A stretch of 64,000 bases of DNA, from positions 1 through 64,000 of the forward strand of contig NZ_JADYVX010000037.1 in NCBI RefSeq assembly GCF_020194175.1, given 5' to 3'. Below are positions 25,448 through 35,117 of this stretch, piece after piece. Source of the DNA: Bradyrhizobium sp. BRP22. GTDB taxonomy: Bacteria; Pseudomonadota; Alphaproteobacteria; Rhizobiales; Xanthobacteraceae. Position 1 is the stretch's first letter. Every line of letters begins with the position of its first letter. The notes under the pieces were generated by a model. It had not been told where the DNA came from. It saw only the letters and a list, made by a program, of their open reading frames with translations, and made no database searches. The position numbers were made by a program, and so were the translations under genes.

Positions 25448-26674
25448 ATGCCCCAGCAAGGCCCGATCCTGATTGCCTCGACCACGGGTCGGCCGGCCTT
25501 TGCGCGCGCGCTCGATGAGGCCAGGCTGTTTCCAGTGGTCGAGACCACATGGGCCGATGCCGCGCGTGCCATTGCCCAGGTGCAGCCGGCCGCCGTGATC
25601 GCTGCGGCTTCGACCGCAGACGAAGCTGGACTTGCTGAACTGGCCGCGGCGGTCGGGCCGCGCCAGCCCTATCTGCCGCTGGTCGCCGTCGATCCGGAGG
25701 TGGCGTTGCCCGACAATGCCATTCCGTTCTTTCACGCCCAGGGACATTCCAGCCGCCTGCTCGCGCGTCTCAACGCGGTGCTGCGCATCCGCTCGCTGCA
25801 TTCCACCGTGATGCGCCGGCTGGTGCCGCCCTCGCCGATCCTGCTTTCGGATATCGATACCAGCCGCGACGCGACCGTGCTGCTGATCGGCCGCGGCGGC
25901 GCCTACCCGGCGCTCTCGGTCGTGCTGGGCGAGCGCTGCGGCGTGGTCGGCGCGCTCAGCATCGAGGCGGCCGCCAAGCATCTCAATTCCCGCGACGTTG
26001 ACGGCATCGTGCTCGGCGAAGGATTCACGCTGCGGGTAATCGATGCTTTCCTCACGGTGCTCGCTGAGGACGCGCGCTTTCGCAACCTCCCGGTCGTGGT
26101 GACGCCGGACGGGCTCGCTCCGAGCTATGACTTGCCGCATCTCGAGCTGGTCGCGGGCGAGCCCGCCGATGTCGCCGCGATCGCGCTGCCCCTGGTGCGC
26201 CAGCATGCGTTCGAAGTGCATTTGAGCCGGACGCTGCGCGCTATCGATGCCGAGGGCCTGATCGATGCGCGCACCGGCCTGCTCACCCGTACCGCCTTCG
26301 AACGCGATTTCGCGACCGCCGTCTATCAGACCGTCGAGCGCGGCGGCGCGTTGAGCGTGGCCCGCTTCGCCTTCGATCCCGCTCATCCCCGCGCGCAGTT
26401 CGATGGCGCGCGTATCATCAGCCGCCTGATGCGGCAGATGGATTTCGGCGCGGCCCAGGACGACGGATCGGTCATCGTCGCCTTCGCCGGCGCCGACCTG
26501 CGCAATGCGCACGCGATCGCGCGGCGCCTCTCCAGCGTCATGCGCCACACCAGCCACGGCAAGCGGGACATGCGCGCTGATCCCAGCGTGAGCGTCGCAA
26601 CGCTGCTGCCGAGCGATACGGCGAAATCGCTGCTCGCGCGGCTACATGACGAGGCCCATCGCGCGGCGTCGTAG
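25448..26674 (+). CDS. Receiver-like / degenerate GGDEF-fold protein
   Basis: 408 residues. The first 250 hold two alpha/beta segments reminiscent of receiver domains (PILIASTTGRPAFARALDEA; DATVLLIGRGGAYPALSVVL). The C-terminal part starts like a GGDEF domain with DARTGLLTRTAFERDF at 273-288, but the active loop reads AAQDDGSVIVAF near 335-346 in place of GGDEF. It is unlikely to make cyclic di-GMP, though binding or scaffolding remains possible. It follows the ANL gene by 86 bases on the same strand. Confidence 0.6.
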   Translation: MPQQGPILIASTTGRPAFARALDEARLFPVVETTWADAARAIAQVQPAAVIAAASTADEAGLAELAAAVGPRQPYLPLVAVDPEVALPDNAIPFFHAQGHSSRLLARLNAVLRIRSLHSTVMRRLVPPSPILLSDIDTSRDATVLLIGRGGAYPALSVVLGERCGVVGALSIEAAAKHLNSRDVDGIVLGEGFTLRVIDAFLTVLAEDARFRNLPVVVTPDGLAPSYDLPHLELVAGEPADVAAIALPLVRQHAFEVHLSRTLRAIDAEGLIDARTGLLTRTAFERDFATAVYQTVERGGALSVARFAFDPAHPRAQFDGARIISRLMRQMDFGAAQDDGSVIVAFAGADLRNAHAIARRLSSVMRHTSHGKRDMRADPSVSVATLLPSDTAKSLLARLHDEAHRAAS

Positions 26675-26800
26675 CGGTGCACCGCGAAATGCGGCTTTTG
26701 GGCCATTCTGGACGTCGGCGCGGCCTCCAATCCCGCTTGTGACCGCACTCCGAAAAAGGGGTAAAATAGGCCCCCGGGGTCACATGCGAGGAGCGACAAC

Positions 26801-26983
26801 ATGACCCTACAAATCCGAGAGGTAGTTCCCACCAGGATCGAATGGCGTGTCTTTGCGATCATGGGCAACACGATGCCGCCCCGAGATCCTGATGACGACG
26901 AAGAGGACGAGGACGACGACCAAGACGACGAAGAGAACGGAGCCGACGAACCGCCGGTCGTGCGCGAGCCGGACGAAGGCTAA
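26801..26983 (+). CDS. Small highly acidic protein
   Basis: 60 residues from an ATG preceded by GAGGAGCGACAAC, a good ribosome-binding site. Residues 27-48 are mostly Asp and Glu (starting PPRDPDDDEEDEDDDQDDEE), giving a very low pI. No membrane segment or known domain is present. The acidic tail could bind metal or mimic nucleic acid, but nothing in the context shows this. Confidence 0.6.
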   Translation: MTLQIREVVPTRIEWRVFAIMGNTMPPRDPDDDEEDEDDDQDDEENGADEPPVVREPDEG

Positions 26984-27153
26984 GCAGCAGGCTTCAGGAT
27001 TGGCATAGCCCGAGATTTTGGAGAGCGTGATCCCCTACATGCGGCACGCTGCCGGATCCGACGGCTCTTCCAATCCCGAGTGCACCGGCCAGACATCGAA
27101 CGAACGTCGGTTTCGGCGGAGCAAGCTCTCGGCATTCACTGATGGAGACGAGC

Positions 27154-27381
27154 ATGACCCTCATATGGCTTGGCGTGCTCCTTGTTTTCGGCGGCGTGCT
27201 CCAGATGGCCTTTCAGCCAATCTGGCGCGGCCGATTGAGCGGCGGAAGGCGGCTTCGCTCCGGGCGCGACACGCTAGAACCTGAAAGGCCGGGCAGCGGC
27301 TTCGAATTCAAATCGAACTGGCCCGGACTTGTGCTGGTCGCGCTCGGCGGCGCTTTCCTGCTGGCTGGAGCCGCCGTCTGA
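27154..27381 (+). CDS. Small two-span membrane protein
   Basis: 75 residues from MTLIWLGVLLVFGGVLQMAF, preceded by GGAGACGAGC as ribosome-binding site; an ATG four codons upstream would overlap that site. A first span at the N-terminus, a basic loop (RGRLSGGRRLRSGR) and a second span (LVLVALGGAFLLAGAAV) at the C-terminus. The function is unknown. Confidence 0.6.
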   Translation: MTLIWLGVLLVFGGVLQMAFQPIWRGRLSGGRRLRSGRDTLEPERPGSGFEFKSNWPGLVLVALGGAFLLAGAAV

Positions 27382-27435
27382 GTTGAAACAACCTCGCACG
27401 CGCCGCCGCTCTTGACGCGGAGCAAGCCTCCTCGC

Positions 27436-27876
27436 CTACACAGAAGCAGGCGCAGGCCAGCCAACGAGCTTCGTCGGACACCACCGAGCCATTCTCCTGG
27501 CGATGCGTCCCTCGCGATCCTCGGCGCTGTAATCGCGTGCCTCGGGCGCGCGCGTGAACAGTGCACGGTCATCGAGAGTATCGACGTTGACGACGCTCCA
27601 CACCCGGCCGTCGACGGTCAAGGTCATTGCAACATAGACGCCGCACCGTCGGCAGATGATTTGATCGGAGGTCTTAAGGCCGAACGAGTAGCGTTGAAGC
27701 TGCTGCGGATCGGCAGCCGTCAATGTCACCTGCGCCTTGGGATCGGAGAAAGCCCTGGCATTGTGCTTGCGGCAAAACGAACATTGGCATGCGCCAATCA
27801 CCTGCTCACTCGGCTGCCGGTCGGTCGTCAGCTCGACACGAATGGCACCGCAGTGACACTGACCCTTGAAGAGCAT
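27436..27876 (-). CDS. GFA / CENP-V-type zinc protein
   Basis: 146 residues of the GFA family: the first zinc set is GQCHCGAI, the second is ACQCSFCRKH, and the third is ICRRCGVYVA, giving the Cys pattern of the glutathione-dependent formaldehyde-activating fold. Most such stand-alone proteins have no proven activity. It is convergent with the small membrane protein and divergent from the HTH gene. Confidence 0.85.
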   Translation of the reverse strand: MLFKGQCHCGAIRVELTTDRQPSEQVIGACQCSFCRKHNARAFSDPKAQVTLTAADPQQLQRYSFGLKTSDQIICRRCGVYVAMTLTVDGRVWSVVNVDTLDDRALFTRAPEARDYSAEDREGRIARRMARWCPTKLVGWPAPASV

Positions 27877-27963
27877 TTGTCAGTCCCTTCTTCAAAGTCC
27901 CACGTCAACGCATCGGAACGGTCGACATATGTTGGACCGCTTTGGGCGCGGCTGCCAAGCCGC

Positions 27964-28347
27964 ATGCCGTGGTCAGTCGGAAACTGGTGTGATGCCGGCG
28001 CCGATCTCATTGAAGCCGTTGGCGTCGAGATGAACCCGCTCGCAAAGCTTACTCCGGCCGATCGGTCGCGGCTGGCGTTCCCTTCGCTGACGCCGCGCCA
28101 GATCGAGGTGGCGTCGTGGATTGCGCCGTGCAAGTCGAACGACGAGATCGCAGGCATCCTCGACGTCGGGGTCGACGCGATCAAGGCGCATATCAAAGCG
28201 ATCAACAGCAAGATCGATTCTGACAGCCGCCGTGCGGCCATCGTCATCGCGCACACCACGCCACCTTTCGCCGATCTGCCGCCGTTATGGAAGCTTGGCC
28301 TTGAGGCGTGGGGCGGCCGGCGCAGCCCTGATCGTCTTCGTCAGTAG
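27964..28347 (+). CDS. LuxR-type HTH DNA-binding protein
   Basis: 127 residues from ATG 27964, or 105 from ATG 28030; the frame is open far upstream, but that part lies opposite the GFA gene and is not protein-like. The C-terminal HTH reads LTPRQIEVASWIAPCKSNDE followed by IAGILDVGVDAIKAHIKAIN and SDSRRAAIVIA, a GerE/LuxR fold. There is no receiver or ligand-binding domain, so it is a stand-alone regulator or a truncated one. Its last seven bases overlap the convergent gene. Confidence 0.6.
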   Translation: MPWSVGNWCDAGADLIEAVGVEMNPLAKLTPADRSRLAFPSLTPRQIEVASWIAPCKSNDEIAGILDVGVDAIKAHIKAINSKIDSDSRRAAIVIAHTTPPFADLPPLWKLGLEAWGGRRSPDRLRQ

Positions 28348-28784
28348 CAGCGCGTGATGTTGACGGTGTGCTCTCCGCCGCCGCGCCCGGGCACTGTCAC
28401 GGTCTCGGCGGGGCAACTCGACACGTAGGGACGATCGGAAGGAGCGACCATCGGCGGGTAGCGATGGGCCCAATCCCAGGGAACATCATAGGTGTAGGTG
28501 TAGCGGAAATCGCCGGAGACAGATTGCGGAACCTCGGCGATGGCTTCGCGAGCCGTCGGCGCGTCGAGATAACCCGCTGCGCCCGGCCAGAAGCCACCAA
28601 CGCCAACAAAGCCTCGCCGATGTGGCCGGAACGCAGGGCCGACCGATGGACGCGCAACGGGCGGAGCCGAAGCAACTCCCGCGCGCGGTGCTCCTCCCGA
28701 CCTCGCGGATGCATCGTTCGCAGCGAACAGGAGCGCTGCTGCGCCGACAGACGCGATCAACGCGCCGAACATTCGATAGCTCAT
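28341..28784 (-). CDS. Exported protein of unknown function
   Basis: 147 residues from MSYRMFGALIASVGAAALLF with a signal peptide ending near ASARS; an ATG four codons earlier is an alternative. The mature part is Pro/Gly rich with FVGVGGFWPGAAGYLD, an aromatic stretch RYTYTYDVPWDWAHRYPP and a C-terminal pair of Cys (SSCPAETVTV...TRCY) that could form a disulfide. No known domain recognised. Confidence 0.65.
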   Translation of the reverse strand: MSYRMFGALIASVGAAALLFAANDASARSGGAPRAGVASAPPVARPSVGPAFRPHRRGFVGVGGFWPGAAGYLDAPTAREAIAEVPQSVSGDFRYTYTYDVPWDWAHRYPPMVAPSDRPYVSSCPAETVTVPGRGGGEHTVNITRCY

Positions 28785-28941
28785 GGTACGCACCAACTCG
28801 CCGGTTACGGAGCCGCACTCGGCGCACGCTAGGCCGACGCCAATGCGCCGGCAAACACACAGTTAACTGGTAGTTAAGCAGTAATCTTAACAGGGCGCCA
28901 TTGTCTCAAAACATTGAGATCACGAACCGCCAAGCGCGATC

Positions 28942-31900
28942 CTATGCCGCCTTCTTGTCCTCGGCGAGATTGGCCAATTGCCGCAGGATTTCCGTTGTGC
29001 CTGCAAGCCGTTCTTCCGGAGTCTTCCATTCCTGGAAGAACACGACCTTCATGTCGGGGCGCACCTTCGCGGCCTGGCCATGCTGGCGGATGAAGGCAAC
29101 CAGGCGGTCGGGCTGGGCAAAGGCATTGTCGCGGAACGAGATCACGGCGCCCTTTGGACCGGCGTCGACCTTCTCGGCATTGGCTCTACGGCAATAGGCC
29201 TTGATCGTGGCCACCTTGAACAGATAGCGCACCTCGTCCGGCAGCACGCCGAAGCGGTCGCGCATCTCGGCCGCGAAATTGTCGATCTCCTCCTCGGTGT
29301 CGAGATCGGCGAGCCGCCGGTACAGCGACAGCCGCACCGCGAGATCGTTGACGTAATCCTCGGGAATGAGCACGGGCATGCCGATCGTGATCTGCGGCGA
29401 CCAGCGGTCGGCGGCGGGCTCGGCGACGCCGGCCTTGAGATTGACGATCGCCTCCTCCAGCATCGACTGATAAAGCTCGAAGCCGACTTCCTTGATGTGG
29501 CCGGACTGCTCCTCGCCGAGCAGGTTGCCGGCGCCGCGGATGTCGAGGTCGTGGGAGGCGAGCTGAAAGCCCGCGCCGAGCGTTTCCAGCGATTGCAGCA
29601 CCTTGAGCCGCCGCTCCGCCTGCGGCGTGATCTTCTGCTGCGCCGGCAGCGTGAACAGCGCGTAGGCGCGCAGCTTCGAGCGCCCGACCCGGCCGCGGAG
29701 CTGATAGAGCTGGGCAAGGCCGAACATGTCGGCGCGGTGCACGATCAGCGTGTTGGCATTGGGGATATCCAGCCCGGACTCGACGATCGTGGTCGACAGC
29801 AGGATGTCGTACTTGCCGTCGTAGAACGCGGACATGATGTCCTCGATCACGGTCGGCGGCATCTGGCCGTGCGCGACCGCGACCTTCATCTCCGGCACGT
29901 TTTTGTCCAGGAAATCCTTCACGCTCGCGAGATCTTCGATCCGCGGCACCACATAGAACGCCTGCCCGCCGCGATAGCGCTCGCGCAAGAGCGCCTCGCG
30001 GATCATCAGGGGATCATGCGGCGCAACGAAGGTGCGCACCGCGAGCCGGTCGACCGGGGGCGAGGCAATGATCGAGAGCTCGCGCACGCCGGTCAGCGCC
30101 AGTTGCAGCGTCCGCGGGATCGGCGTCGCCGACAGCGTCAGCACATGGACCTGCGCCCGCAATTGCTTCAGCCGTTCCTTGTGGCCGACGCCGAAATGCT
30201 GTTCCTCGTCGACGATCAGGAGGCCGAGGTCCTTGAACTTGATCGACTTGCCGAGCAGCGCGTGGGTACCCACGACGACATCGACGCTGCCGTCAGCGAG
30301 CCCCTTCTTGACCTGCGTCAGCTCCTTCGCCGGGATCAGCCGCGAGGCTTGGGCGACGTTGACCGGGAAGCCGCGGAAACGCTCGGCAAAGGTCTTGCTG
30401 TGCTGGCGTGCCAGCAGCGTGGTCGGCACCACGACCGCGACCTGTTTGCCGTCGAGCGCGACCGCAAACGCCGCGCGCAGCGCCACTTCGGTCTTGCCGA
30501 AGCCGACGTCGCCGCAGATCAGCCGGTCCATGGGACGGCCGCTTTCCAGATCCTTCAGCGTGGAAGTGATCGCGCCGAGCTGGTCCTCGGTCTCCTCATA
30601 GGGGAAGCGCGCGCAGAACTCGTCATAGACATGCGGCTGCACCGGCATCTTCGGCGCTTCATGCAGCATCCGCTCCGCGGCGATCTTGATCAATTCGCCC
30701 GCAATCTCGCGGATGCGGTTCTTCAGCTTCGCCTTGCGCGCCTGCCAGCCCGTGCCGCCGAGGCGATCGAGCTCGACATTGGCGCCGTCGGAGCCGTAAC
30801 GTGACAACAGCTCGATGTTCTCGACCGGCAGGAAGAGCTTTGTCTCCGCCGCATAGTGCAATTCGAGACAATCATGCGGTGCGCCGGAAACTTCGAGCGT
30901 CTGCAGGCCAACGAAGCGGCCGATGCCGTGCTCGACATGGACGACGAGATCGCCGGCCGACAGGCTCGTGACTTCCGAGATGAAGTTGTCGAGCTTGCGA
31001 TGCGCCTTGCGCGGCCGCACCAGGCGGTCGCCCAGGATGTCCTGCTCGCTGATGACGGCGACATCGTCGGTCTCGAAGCCCGATTCCATGCCGAGCACGG
31101 CGAGCATCGCCTCGTTGCGCGGGGTGGCCTGCACCATGCGCCAGGTATTGACGTTGGTGACGTTGTGCAGCCTGTGGTCGCTCAGCATCGAGCCCATGCG
31201 GTCGCGCGAGCCTTCGCTCCACAGCGCGATCACGACCTTCTTGCGCTGGGCCTGCAGGGCCTGCACATGGGCGACCACAGCCTGGAACACGTTGACCGAG
31301 GTATCGGCGCGTTCCGGCGCGAAATTGCGACCCTGCCGCGCTCCCGCATCGAACACCTCGGTGCTGCCTTCCGGCACGGCGAACGGCGTCAGCCGCGCCA
31401 GCGCGCCGTCATTCAACAGCTTGGTCCATTCCGCTTCGGTCAGATAGAGCCGGTCCGGCGGCAATGGCTTGTAGATCGCGCCGCCACCGGGATGCTCCAT
31501 CGCCTCGCGGCGGGCATCGTAATAGTCAATGATCTGCTTGAAGCGTTCGCGCGCGGCGTCCTCGCCCTGCGGCTCGATTGCAACAGGTGCGTCATCGAGA
31601 TAGTCGAACAGCGTGTCCATCCGCTCCTGGAACAGCGGCAGCCAGTGCTCCATGCCGGGATGGCGGCGGCCTTCGGTGACGGCCTCATAGAGCGCGTCAT
31701 CGCGCTCCGGCGCGCCGAAAGCGGCGACATAGCCCATGCGGAAGCGGCGGATGGTCTCCGTGGTGAGCTGGAATTCCGAAACCGGAACGAGGTCGAGCCC
31801 ACGCATGTCCAGGAGCGTACGCTGGGTCTCGGCATCGAAGGTGCGGATCGACTCCAGCGAGTCGCCGAAGAAATCGAACCGCACGGGCTGGTCGAGCCCG

Positions 31901-32460
31901 GCGGGAAACAAATCGAGAATGCCGCCGCGCACCGCATATTCGCCGGGCTCGCGCACGGTTGACGACCGCATATAGCCATTGTGCTCGAGCCAGGCGACGA
32001 TCGAATCCATCGGCACGACGTGGCCCGGCGCAACCGACAGCGCCTGCGCCGCCACCACCTCGCGCGCGGGCACCCGCTGGACGATGGCGTTCACGGTCGT
32101 CAGCACGATCAGCGGCTTGTCACTGCCGGCAAGCCGCGACAATCGCGCCAGCGTGGTCAGACGCTGCGCCAGGATGCCGCCATGCGGCGAGACGCGGTCA
32201 TAGGGCTGGCAATCCCAGGCCGGGAACTGCATCACGGCCAGATCGGGCGCGAAGAACTCCAGCGCGCGGGCAAGCTGCTGCATCCGCGGCCCGTCGCGGC
32301 ACACCACGGCAAGGCTGACCGCCGGCCGCTTCGGCTTCGCCGCGATCGCGCGCGCGAGATCGGCGATGACCAGCCCCTCTGCCCCCTCGGCGACATTGGC
32401 AAAGGTCACCGCGCGGCCGGGGGCCAGCAGTGCGGCGGGCGATTTGACTTGTTGCTTCAT
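28942..32460 (-). CDS. mfd: Transcription-repair coupling factor
   Basis: 1172 residues from the ATG that overlaps the sdhE stop. The N-terminal UvrB-like region includes YDRVSPHGGILAQRL. The RNA-polymerase-interacting domain has LVVHVEHGIGRFVGLQTLEV. The translocase has Walker A GDVGFGKTEVALRAAF, DEEQHFGV, LSATPIPRTLQ and DMFGLAQLYQLRGRVGRS. The TRCF C-terminal domain has DLAVRLSLYRRLADL. Mfd removes stalled RNA polymerase and recruits UvrA. It is the second gene of an sdhE-mfd operon. Confidence 0.96.
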   Translation of the reverse strand: MKQQVKSPAALLAPGRAVTFANVAEGAEGLVIADLARAIAAKPKRPAVSLAVVCRDGPRMQQLARALEFFAPDLAVMQFPAWDCQPYDRVSPHGGILAQRLTTLARLSRLAGSDKPLIVLTTVNAIVQRVPAREVVAAQALSVAPGHVVPMDSIVAWLEHNGYMRSSTVREPGEYAVRGGILDLFPAGLDQPVRFDFFGDSLESIRTFDAETQRTLLDMRGLDLVPVSEFQLTTETIRRFRMGYVAAFGAPERDDALYEAVTEGRRHPGMEHWLPLFQERMDTLFDYLDDAPVAIEPQGEDAARERFKQIIDYYDARREAMEHPGGGAIYKPLPPDRLYLTEAEWTKLLNDGALARLTPFAVPEGSTEVFDAGARQGRNFAPERADTSVNVFQAVVAHVQALQAQRKKVVIALWSEGSRDRMGSMLSDHRLHNVTNVNTWRMVQATPRNEAMLAVLGMESGFETDDVAVISEQDILGDRLVRPRKAHRKLDNFISEVTSLSAGDLVVHVEHGIGRFVGLQTLEVSGAPHDCLELHYAAETKLFLPVENIELLSRYGSDGANVELDRLGGTGWQARKAKLKNRIREIAGELIKIAAERMLHEAPKMPVQPHVYDEFCARFPYEETEDQLGAITSTLKDLESGRPMDRLICGDVGFGKTEVALRAAFAVALDGKQVAVVVPTTLLARQHSKTFAERFRGFPVNVAQASRLIPAKELTQVKKGLADGSVDVVVGTHALLGKSIKFKDLGLLIVDEEQHFGVGHKERLKQLRAQVHVLTLSATPIPRTLQLALTGVRELSIIASPPVDRLAVRTFVAPHDPLMIREALLRERYRGGQAFYVVPRIEDLASVKDFLDKNVPEMKVAVAHGQMPPTVIEDIMSAFYDGKYDILLSTTIVESGLDIPNANTLIVHRADMFGLAQLYQLRGRVGRSKLRAYALFTLPAQQKITPQAERRLKVLQSLETLGAGFQLASHDLDIRGAGNLLGEEQSGHIKEVGFELYQSMLEEAIVNLKAGVAEPAADRWSPQITIGMPVLIPEDYVNDLAVRLSLYRRLADLDTEEEIDNFAAEMRDRFGVLPDEVRYLFKVATIKAYCRRANAEKVDAGPKGAVISFRDNAFAQPDRLVAFIRQHGQAAKVRPDMKVVFFQEWKTPEERLAGTTEILRQLANLAEDKKAA

Positions 32461-32741
32461 ACGTCGTGTTCCACCGCGCGAAACGCCTTGATGCGGGCAA
32501 ACAGCGCGCCGGTCCCTTCCAGCGGCCTGTCGCCGGTCAGCGCGGCATAAAGGTCGGGATCGGGCAACTCGAGCAGGTGCTCCAGTTCGGACAGTTCGGT
32601 GTCCGAGAGATTGCCGATTTCGGCGTCTGCGAAGCGGCCGAGGATGAGGTCCATCTCGCGGGTGCCACGATGCCAGCAGCGAAACAATAGCCGCTTGCGG
32701 CGGTTGTCGAGCCCGCCGCTCGACCGTGTCGTTCCCGTCAT
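32457..32741 (-). CDS. sdhE: Succinate dehydrogenase FAD assembly factor
   Basis: 94 residues of the SdhE/Sdh5 family. RRKRLLFRCWHRGTREMD contains the RGxxE motif (RGTRE) required for covalent flavinylation of SdhA, followed by LGRFAD and LPDPDLYAALTG. The stop overlaps the mfd start (ATGA). It is divergent from recG across a short shared promoter region. Confidence 0.93.
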   Translation of the reverse strand: MTGTTRSSGGLDNRRKRLLFRCWHRGTREMDLILGRFADAEIGNLSDTELSELEHLLELPDPDLYAALTGDRPLEGTGALFARIKAFRAVEHDV

Positions 32742-32902
32742 GTCGCCAAATCCATCCGAACGCCAAAAGCCCGGACGTGCCGGGCGGGGGTGATATAGCG
32801 ACTGACTTGACGAATGTCAGCCCTTCTTGTTCCCGGATTTATCAACTGCCCGCGTCATTGCCGGGCTTGACGACACGCGGCTGCGTGATGACGGATGCAC
32901 CG

Positions 32903-35011
32903 ATGCGCCCTGCCCTGCTCAATCCCCTGTTTGCGCCGGTCACGAGCCTGTCGGGCGTCGGGCCGAAGCAGGATAAGCTGTTACGCTATCTGCTCGACCG
33001 CAGCGAGACGCCGCGGCTGGTCGATCTCCTGCTGCATCTGCCCGCAAGCGTGATCGACCGCCGCGCGCGGCCGAAGATCCGCGACGCGGTTCCGGGCACG
33101 GTGGTGACCCTGGAGGTGACCATCGACCGCCATCGCCCCGCCCCTCCGCGCAGTTCGCGCGCGCCCTATCTCGTCTATGCCAGCGACGACACCGGCGACG
33201 TCGTGCTGACTTTCTTCCGCGCGCAGCCGGGCTATGTCGAAAAGCTTCTTCCGGTCGGCGCCAAGCGCTACGTCTCCGGCACCTTGCAGATGTATGACGG
33301 CATCCCGCAGATCGTGCATCCCGACCGCGTCGTCGATGAGGAAGGCTTTGCAAAACTTTCCGGTATCGATCCGGTCTATCCGCTGACCGAAGGGCTTGCG
33401 ATCGGCTCGCTCCGCCGCGCGATCGCGCAGGCGCTGCAGAAGCTCCCCGCATTGCCGGAATGGATCAGCCCTGAGGTGCTGCGCCGCTGCAGCTTTCCGC
33501 CGATCGCCGAAGCGCTGCAGCGCGTCCATGTGCCGGCCGAACTGACCGACATCCTGCCTGACGGCCTGTTCTGGTCGCGCCTCGCATTCGACGAGCTGCT
33601 CGCCGGGCAATTGGCGCTGGCGCTGATCCGCGCGCAGCTCCGCCGCCCTGCCGGCGACCGCAATGCCGGCGATGGCCATCTGCGCCACAGGATCATCGAC
33701 GCGCTGCCCTATGCCCTGACCGCCTCGCAGCGCGACGCAATGGCGGCGATCGCGGAAGATCTGCGCCAGCCGGTGCGCATGCTGCGCCTGCTGCAGGGCG
33801 ACGTCGGGTCCGGCAAGACCGTCGTGGCGCTGCTCGCGGCCGCCGCCGTCGCCGAAGTCGGCAAGCAGGCCGCGCTGATGGCGCCGACCGAAATCCTGGC
33901 GCGGCAGCACATCAAGACCATCGCCCCGCTTGCCGAGCGCGCCGGTCTTCGTGTCGCGATCCTCACCGGACGCGAGAAGGGCAAGGAGCGGCGCGAACTG
34001 CTCGCCCGGCTCGAGGCCGGCGAGATTGACCTGTTGGTCGGCACGCATGCGCTGATCCAGGACGACGTGATCTTCAAGTCGCTGGCGCTTGCGATCGTCG
34101 ATGAGCAGCATCGCTTCGGCGTCCGCGAGCGGCTGGCGCTGACATCGAAAGGCGAAGCTGTCGACGTGCTGGTGCTCAGCGCTACGCCGATCCCGCGCAC
34201 GCTGGTGCTCACCTATTTCGGCGACATGGACATCTCCGAACTGCGCGAGAAACCGGCGGGCCGCCAGCCGATCGACACCCGCACCGTACCGGCGAGCCGC
34301 ATCAGCGATGTCATCGACGCCGTCGGCCGCGCGCTGAAGGCCGGCAAGCTGGTCTACTGGATTTGCCCGCTGGTGGAGGAATCCGAAGCCGAAGGCACCG
34401 AGCATCTCACCAACGCGACCAAACGGTTCGAAAGCCTGCAGAAGCGTTTTGGCGACCGCGTCGGCCTGGTCCACGGCCAGATGAAGGGCGCGGAGAAGGA
34501 CGCCGTGATGGCGCAATTCGCCGCGCATGAGATCACGCTGCTGGTCGCCACCACGGTGGTCGAGGTCGGCGTCGACGTGCCGGCGGCGAGCATCATGGTG
34601 ATCGAGAACGCCGAACGTTTCGGGCTTGCGCAACTGCATCAATTGCGCGGCCGGATCGGGCGCGGCTCCGAAGCTTCGACCTGCCTGCTGCTCTACCAGG
34701 AGCCGCTCGGCGAGATCGCCAAAGCGCGGCTGAAAGTGATCCGCGAAACCACCGACGGCTTCCGCATCGCCGAGGAGGACCTGAACCTGCGCGGCGAAGG
34801 CGACGTGCTCGGCATCCGCCAGAGCGGCCTGCCCGGCTACCGTATCGCGCGGCCCGAGGTGCACGGCCAGTTGATCGCGCAGGCCCGCGAGGAGGCGCTG
34901 CGCACCATGAAGGATAATCCCAAGCTGAAAGGCGAGCGCGGCGAAGCCCTGCGCTGCCTGCTCTATCTCTTCGAACGCGACGAAGCGATCCCGCTGATCG
35001 GCGCGGGCTGA
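32903..35011 (+). CDS. recG: ATP-dependent DNA helicase RecG
   Basis: About 702 residues from MRPALLNPLFAPVTSLSGVG; an ATG five codons upstream is possible, and longer extensions read into the sdhE promoter. The wedge (OB) domain precedes Walker A GDVGSGKTVVALLA, APTEILARQH, DEQHRFGVRERL, LSATPIPRTLVLTYFGDMDI and RFGLAQLHQLRGRIGRGSE. RecG remodels stalled forks and Holliday junctions. It is followed at once by a dispersed repeat. Confidence 0.95.
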   Translation: MRPALLNPLFAPVTSLSGVGPKQDKLLRYLLDRSETPRLVDLLLHLPASVIDRRARPKIRDAVPGTVVTLEVTIDRHRPAPPRSSRAPYLVYASDDTGDVVLTFFRAQPGYVEKLLPVGAKRYVSGTLQMYDGIPQIVHPDRVVDEEGFAKLSGIDPVYPLTEGLAIGSLRRAIAQALQKLPALPEWISPEVLRRCSFPPIAEALQRVHVPAELTDILPDGLFWSRLAFDELLAGQLALALIRAQLRRPAGDRNAGDGHLRHRIIDALPYALTASQRDAMAAIAEDLRQPVRMLRLLQGDVGSGKTVVALLAAAAVAEVGKQAALMAPTEILARQHIKTIAPLAERAGLRVAILTGREKGKERRELLARLEAGEIDLLVGTHALIQDDVIFKSLALAIVDEQHRFGVRERLALTSKGEAVDVLVLSATPIPRTLVLTYFGDMDISELREKPAGRQPIDTRTVPASRISDVIDAVGRALKAGKLVYWICPLVEESEAEGTEHLTNATKRFESLQKRFGDRVGLVHGQMKGAEKDAVMAQFAAHEITLLVATTVVEVGVDVPAASIMVIENAERFGLAQLHQLRGRIGRGSEASTCLLLYQEPLGEIAKARLKVIRETTDGFRIAEEDLNLRGEGDVLGIRQSGLPGYRIARPEVHGQLIAQAREEALRTMKDNPKLKGERGEALRCLLYLFERDEAIPLIGAG

Positions 35012-35019
35012 CGCACCTC

Positions 35020-35107
35020 CGTCATTGCGAGCGTCAGCGAAGCAATCCATTGTCACCGCGCGTTCGGAGAGATGGATTGCTTCGTCGCTTCGCTCCTCGC
35101 AATGACG
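35020..35107. repeat. Dispersed palindromic repeat, 'CGTCATTGCGAGCG' type (copy 4)
   Basis: cgtcattgcgagcgtcagcgaagcaatccat on the left matches atggattgcttcgtcgcttcgctcctcgcaatgacg on the right as inverted arms. It fills the gap between the convergent recG and dehydrogenase genes. Confidence 0.8.
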
Positions 35108-35117
35108 GGGATGCGCC

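Noticed and set aside
27412..27963. N-terminal extension of the LuxR-type HTH gene
   Set aside because: The frame is open but runs opposite the GFA gene, whose zinc motifs are clear, and the translated part has no protein-like pattern.
32461..32766. N-terminal extension of mfd
   Set aside because: The extra codons are antiparallel to nothing but coincide with sdhE in another frame. Mfd begins at the ATG overlapping the sdhE stop.
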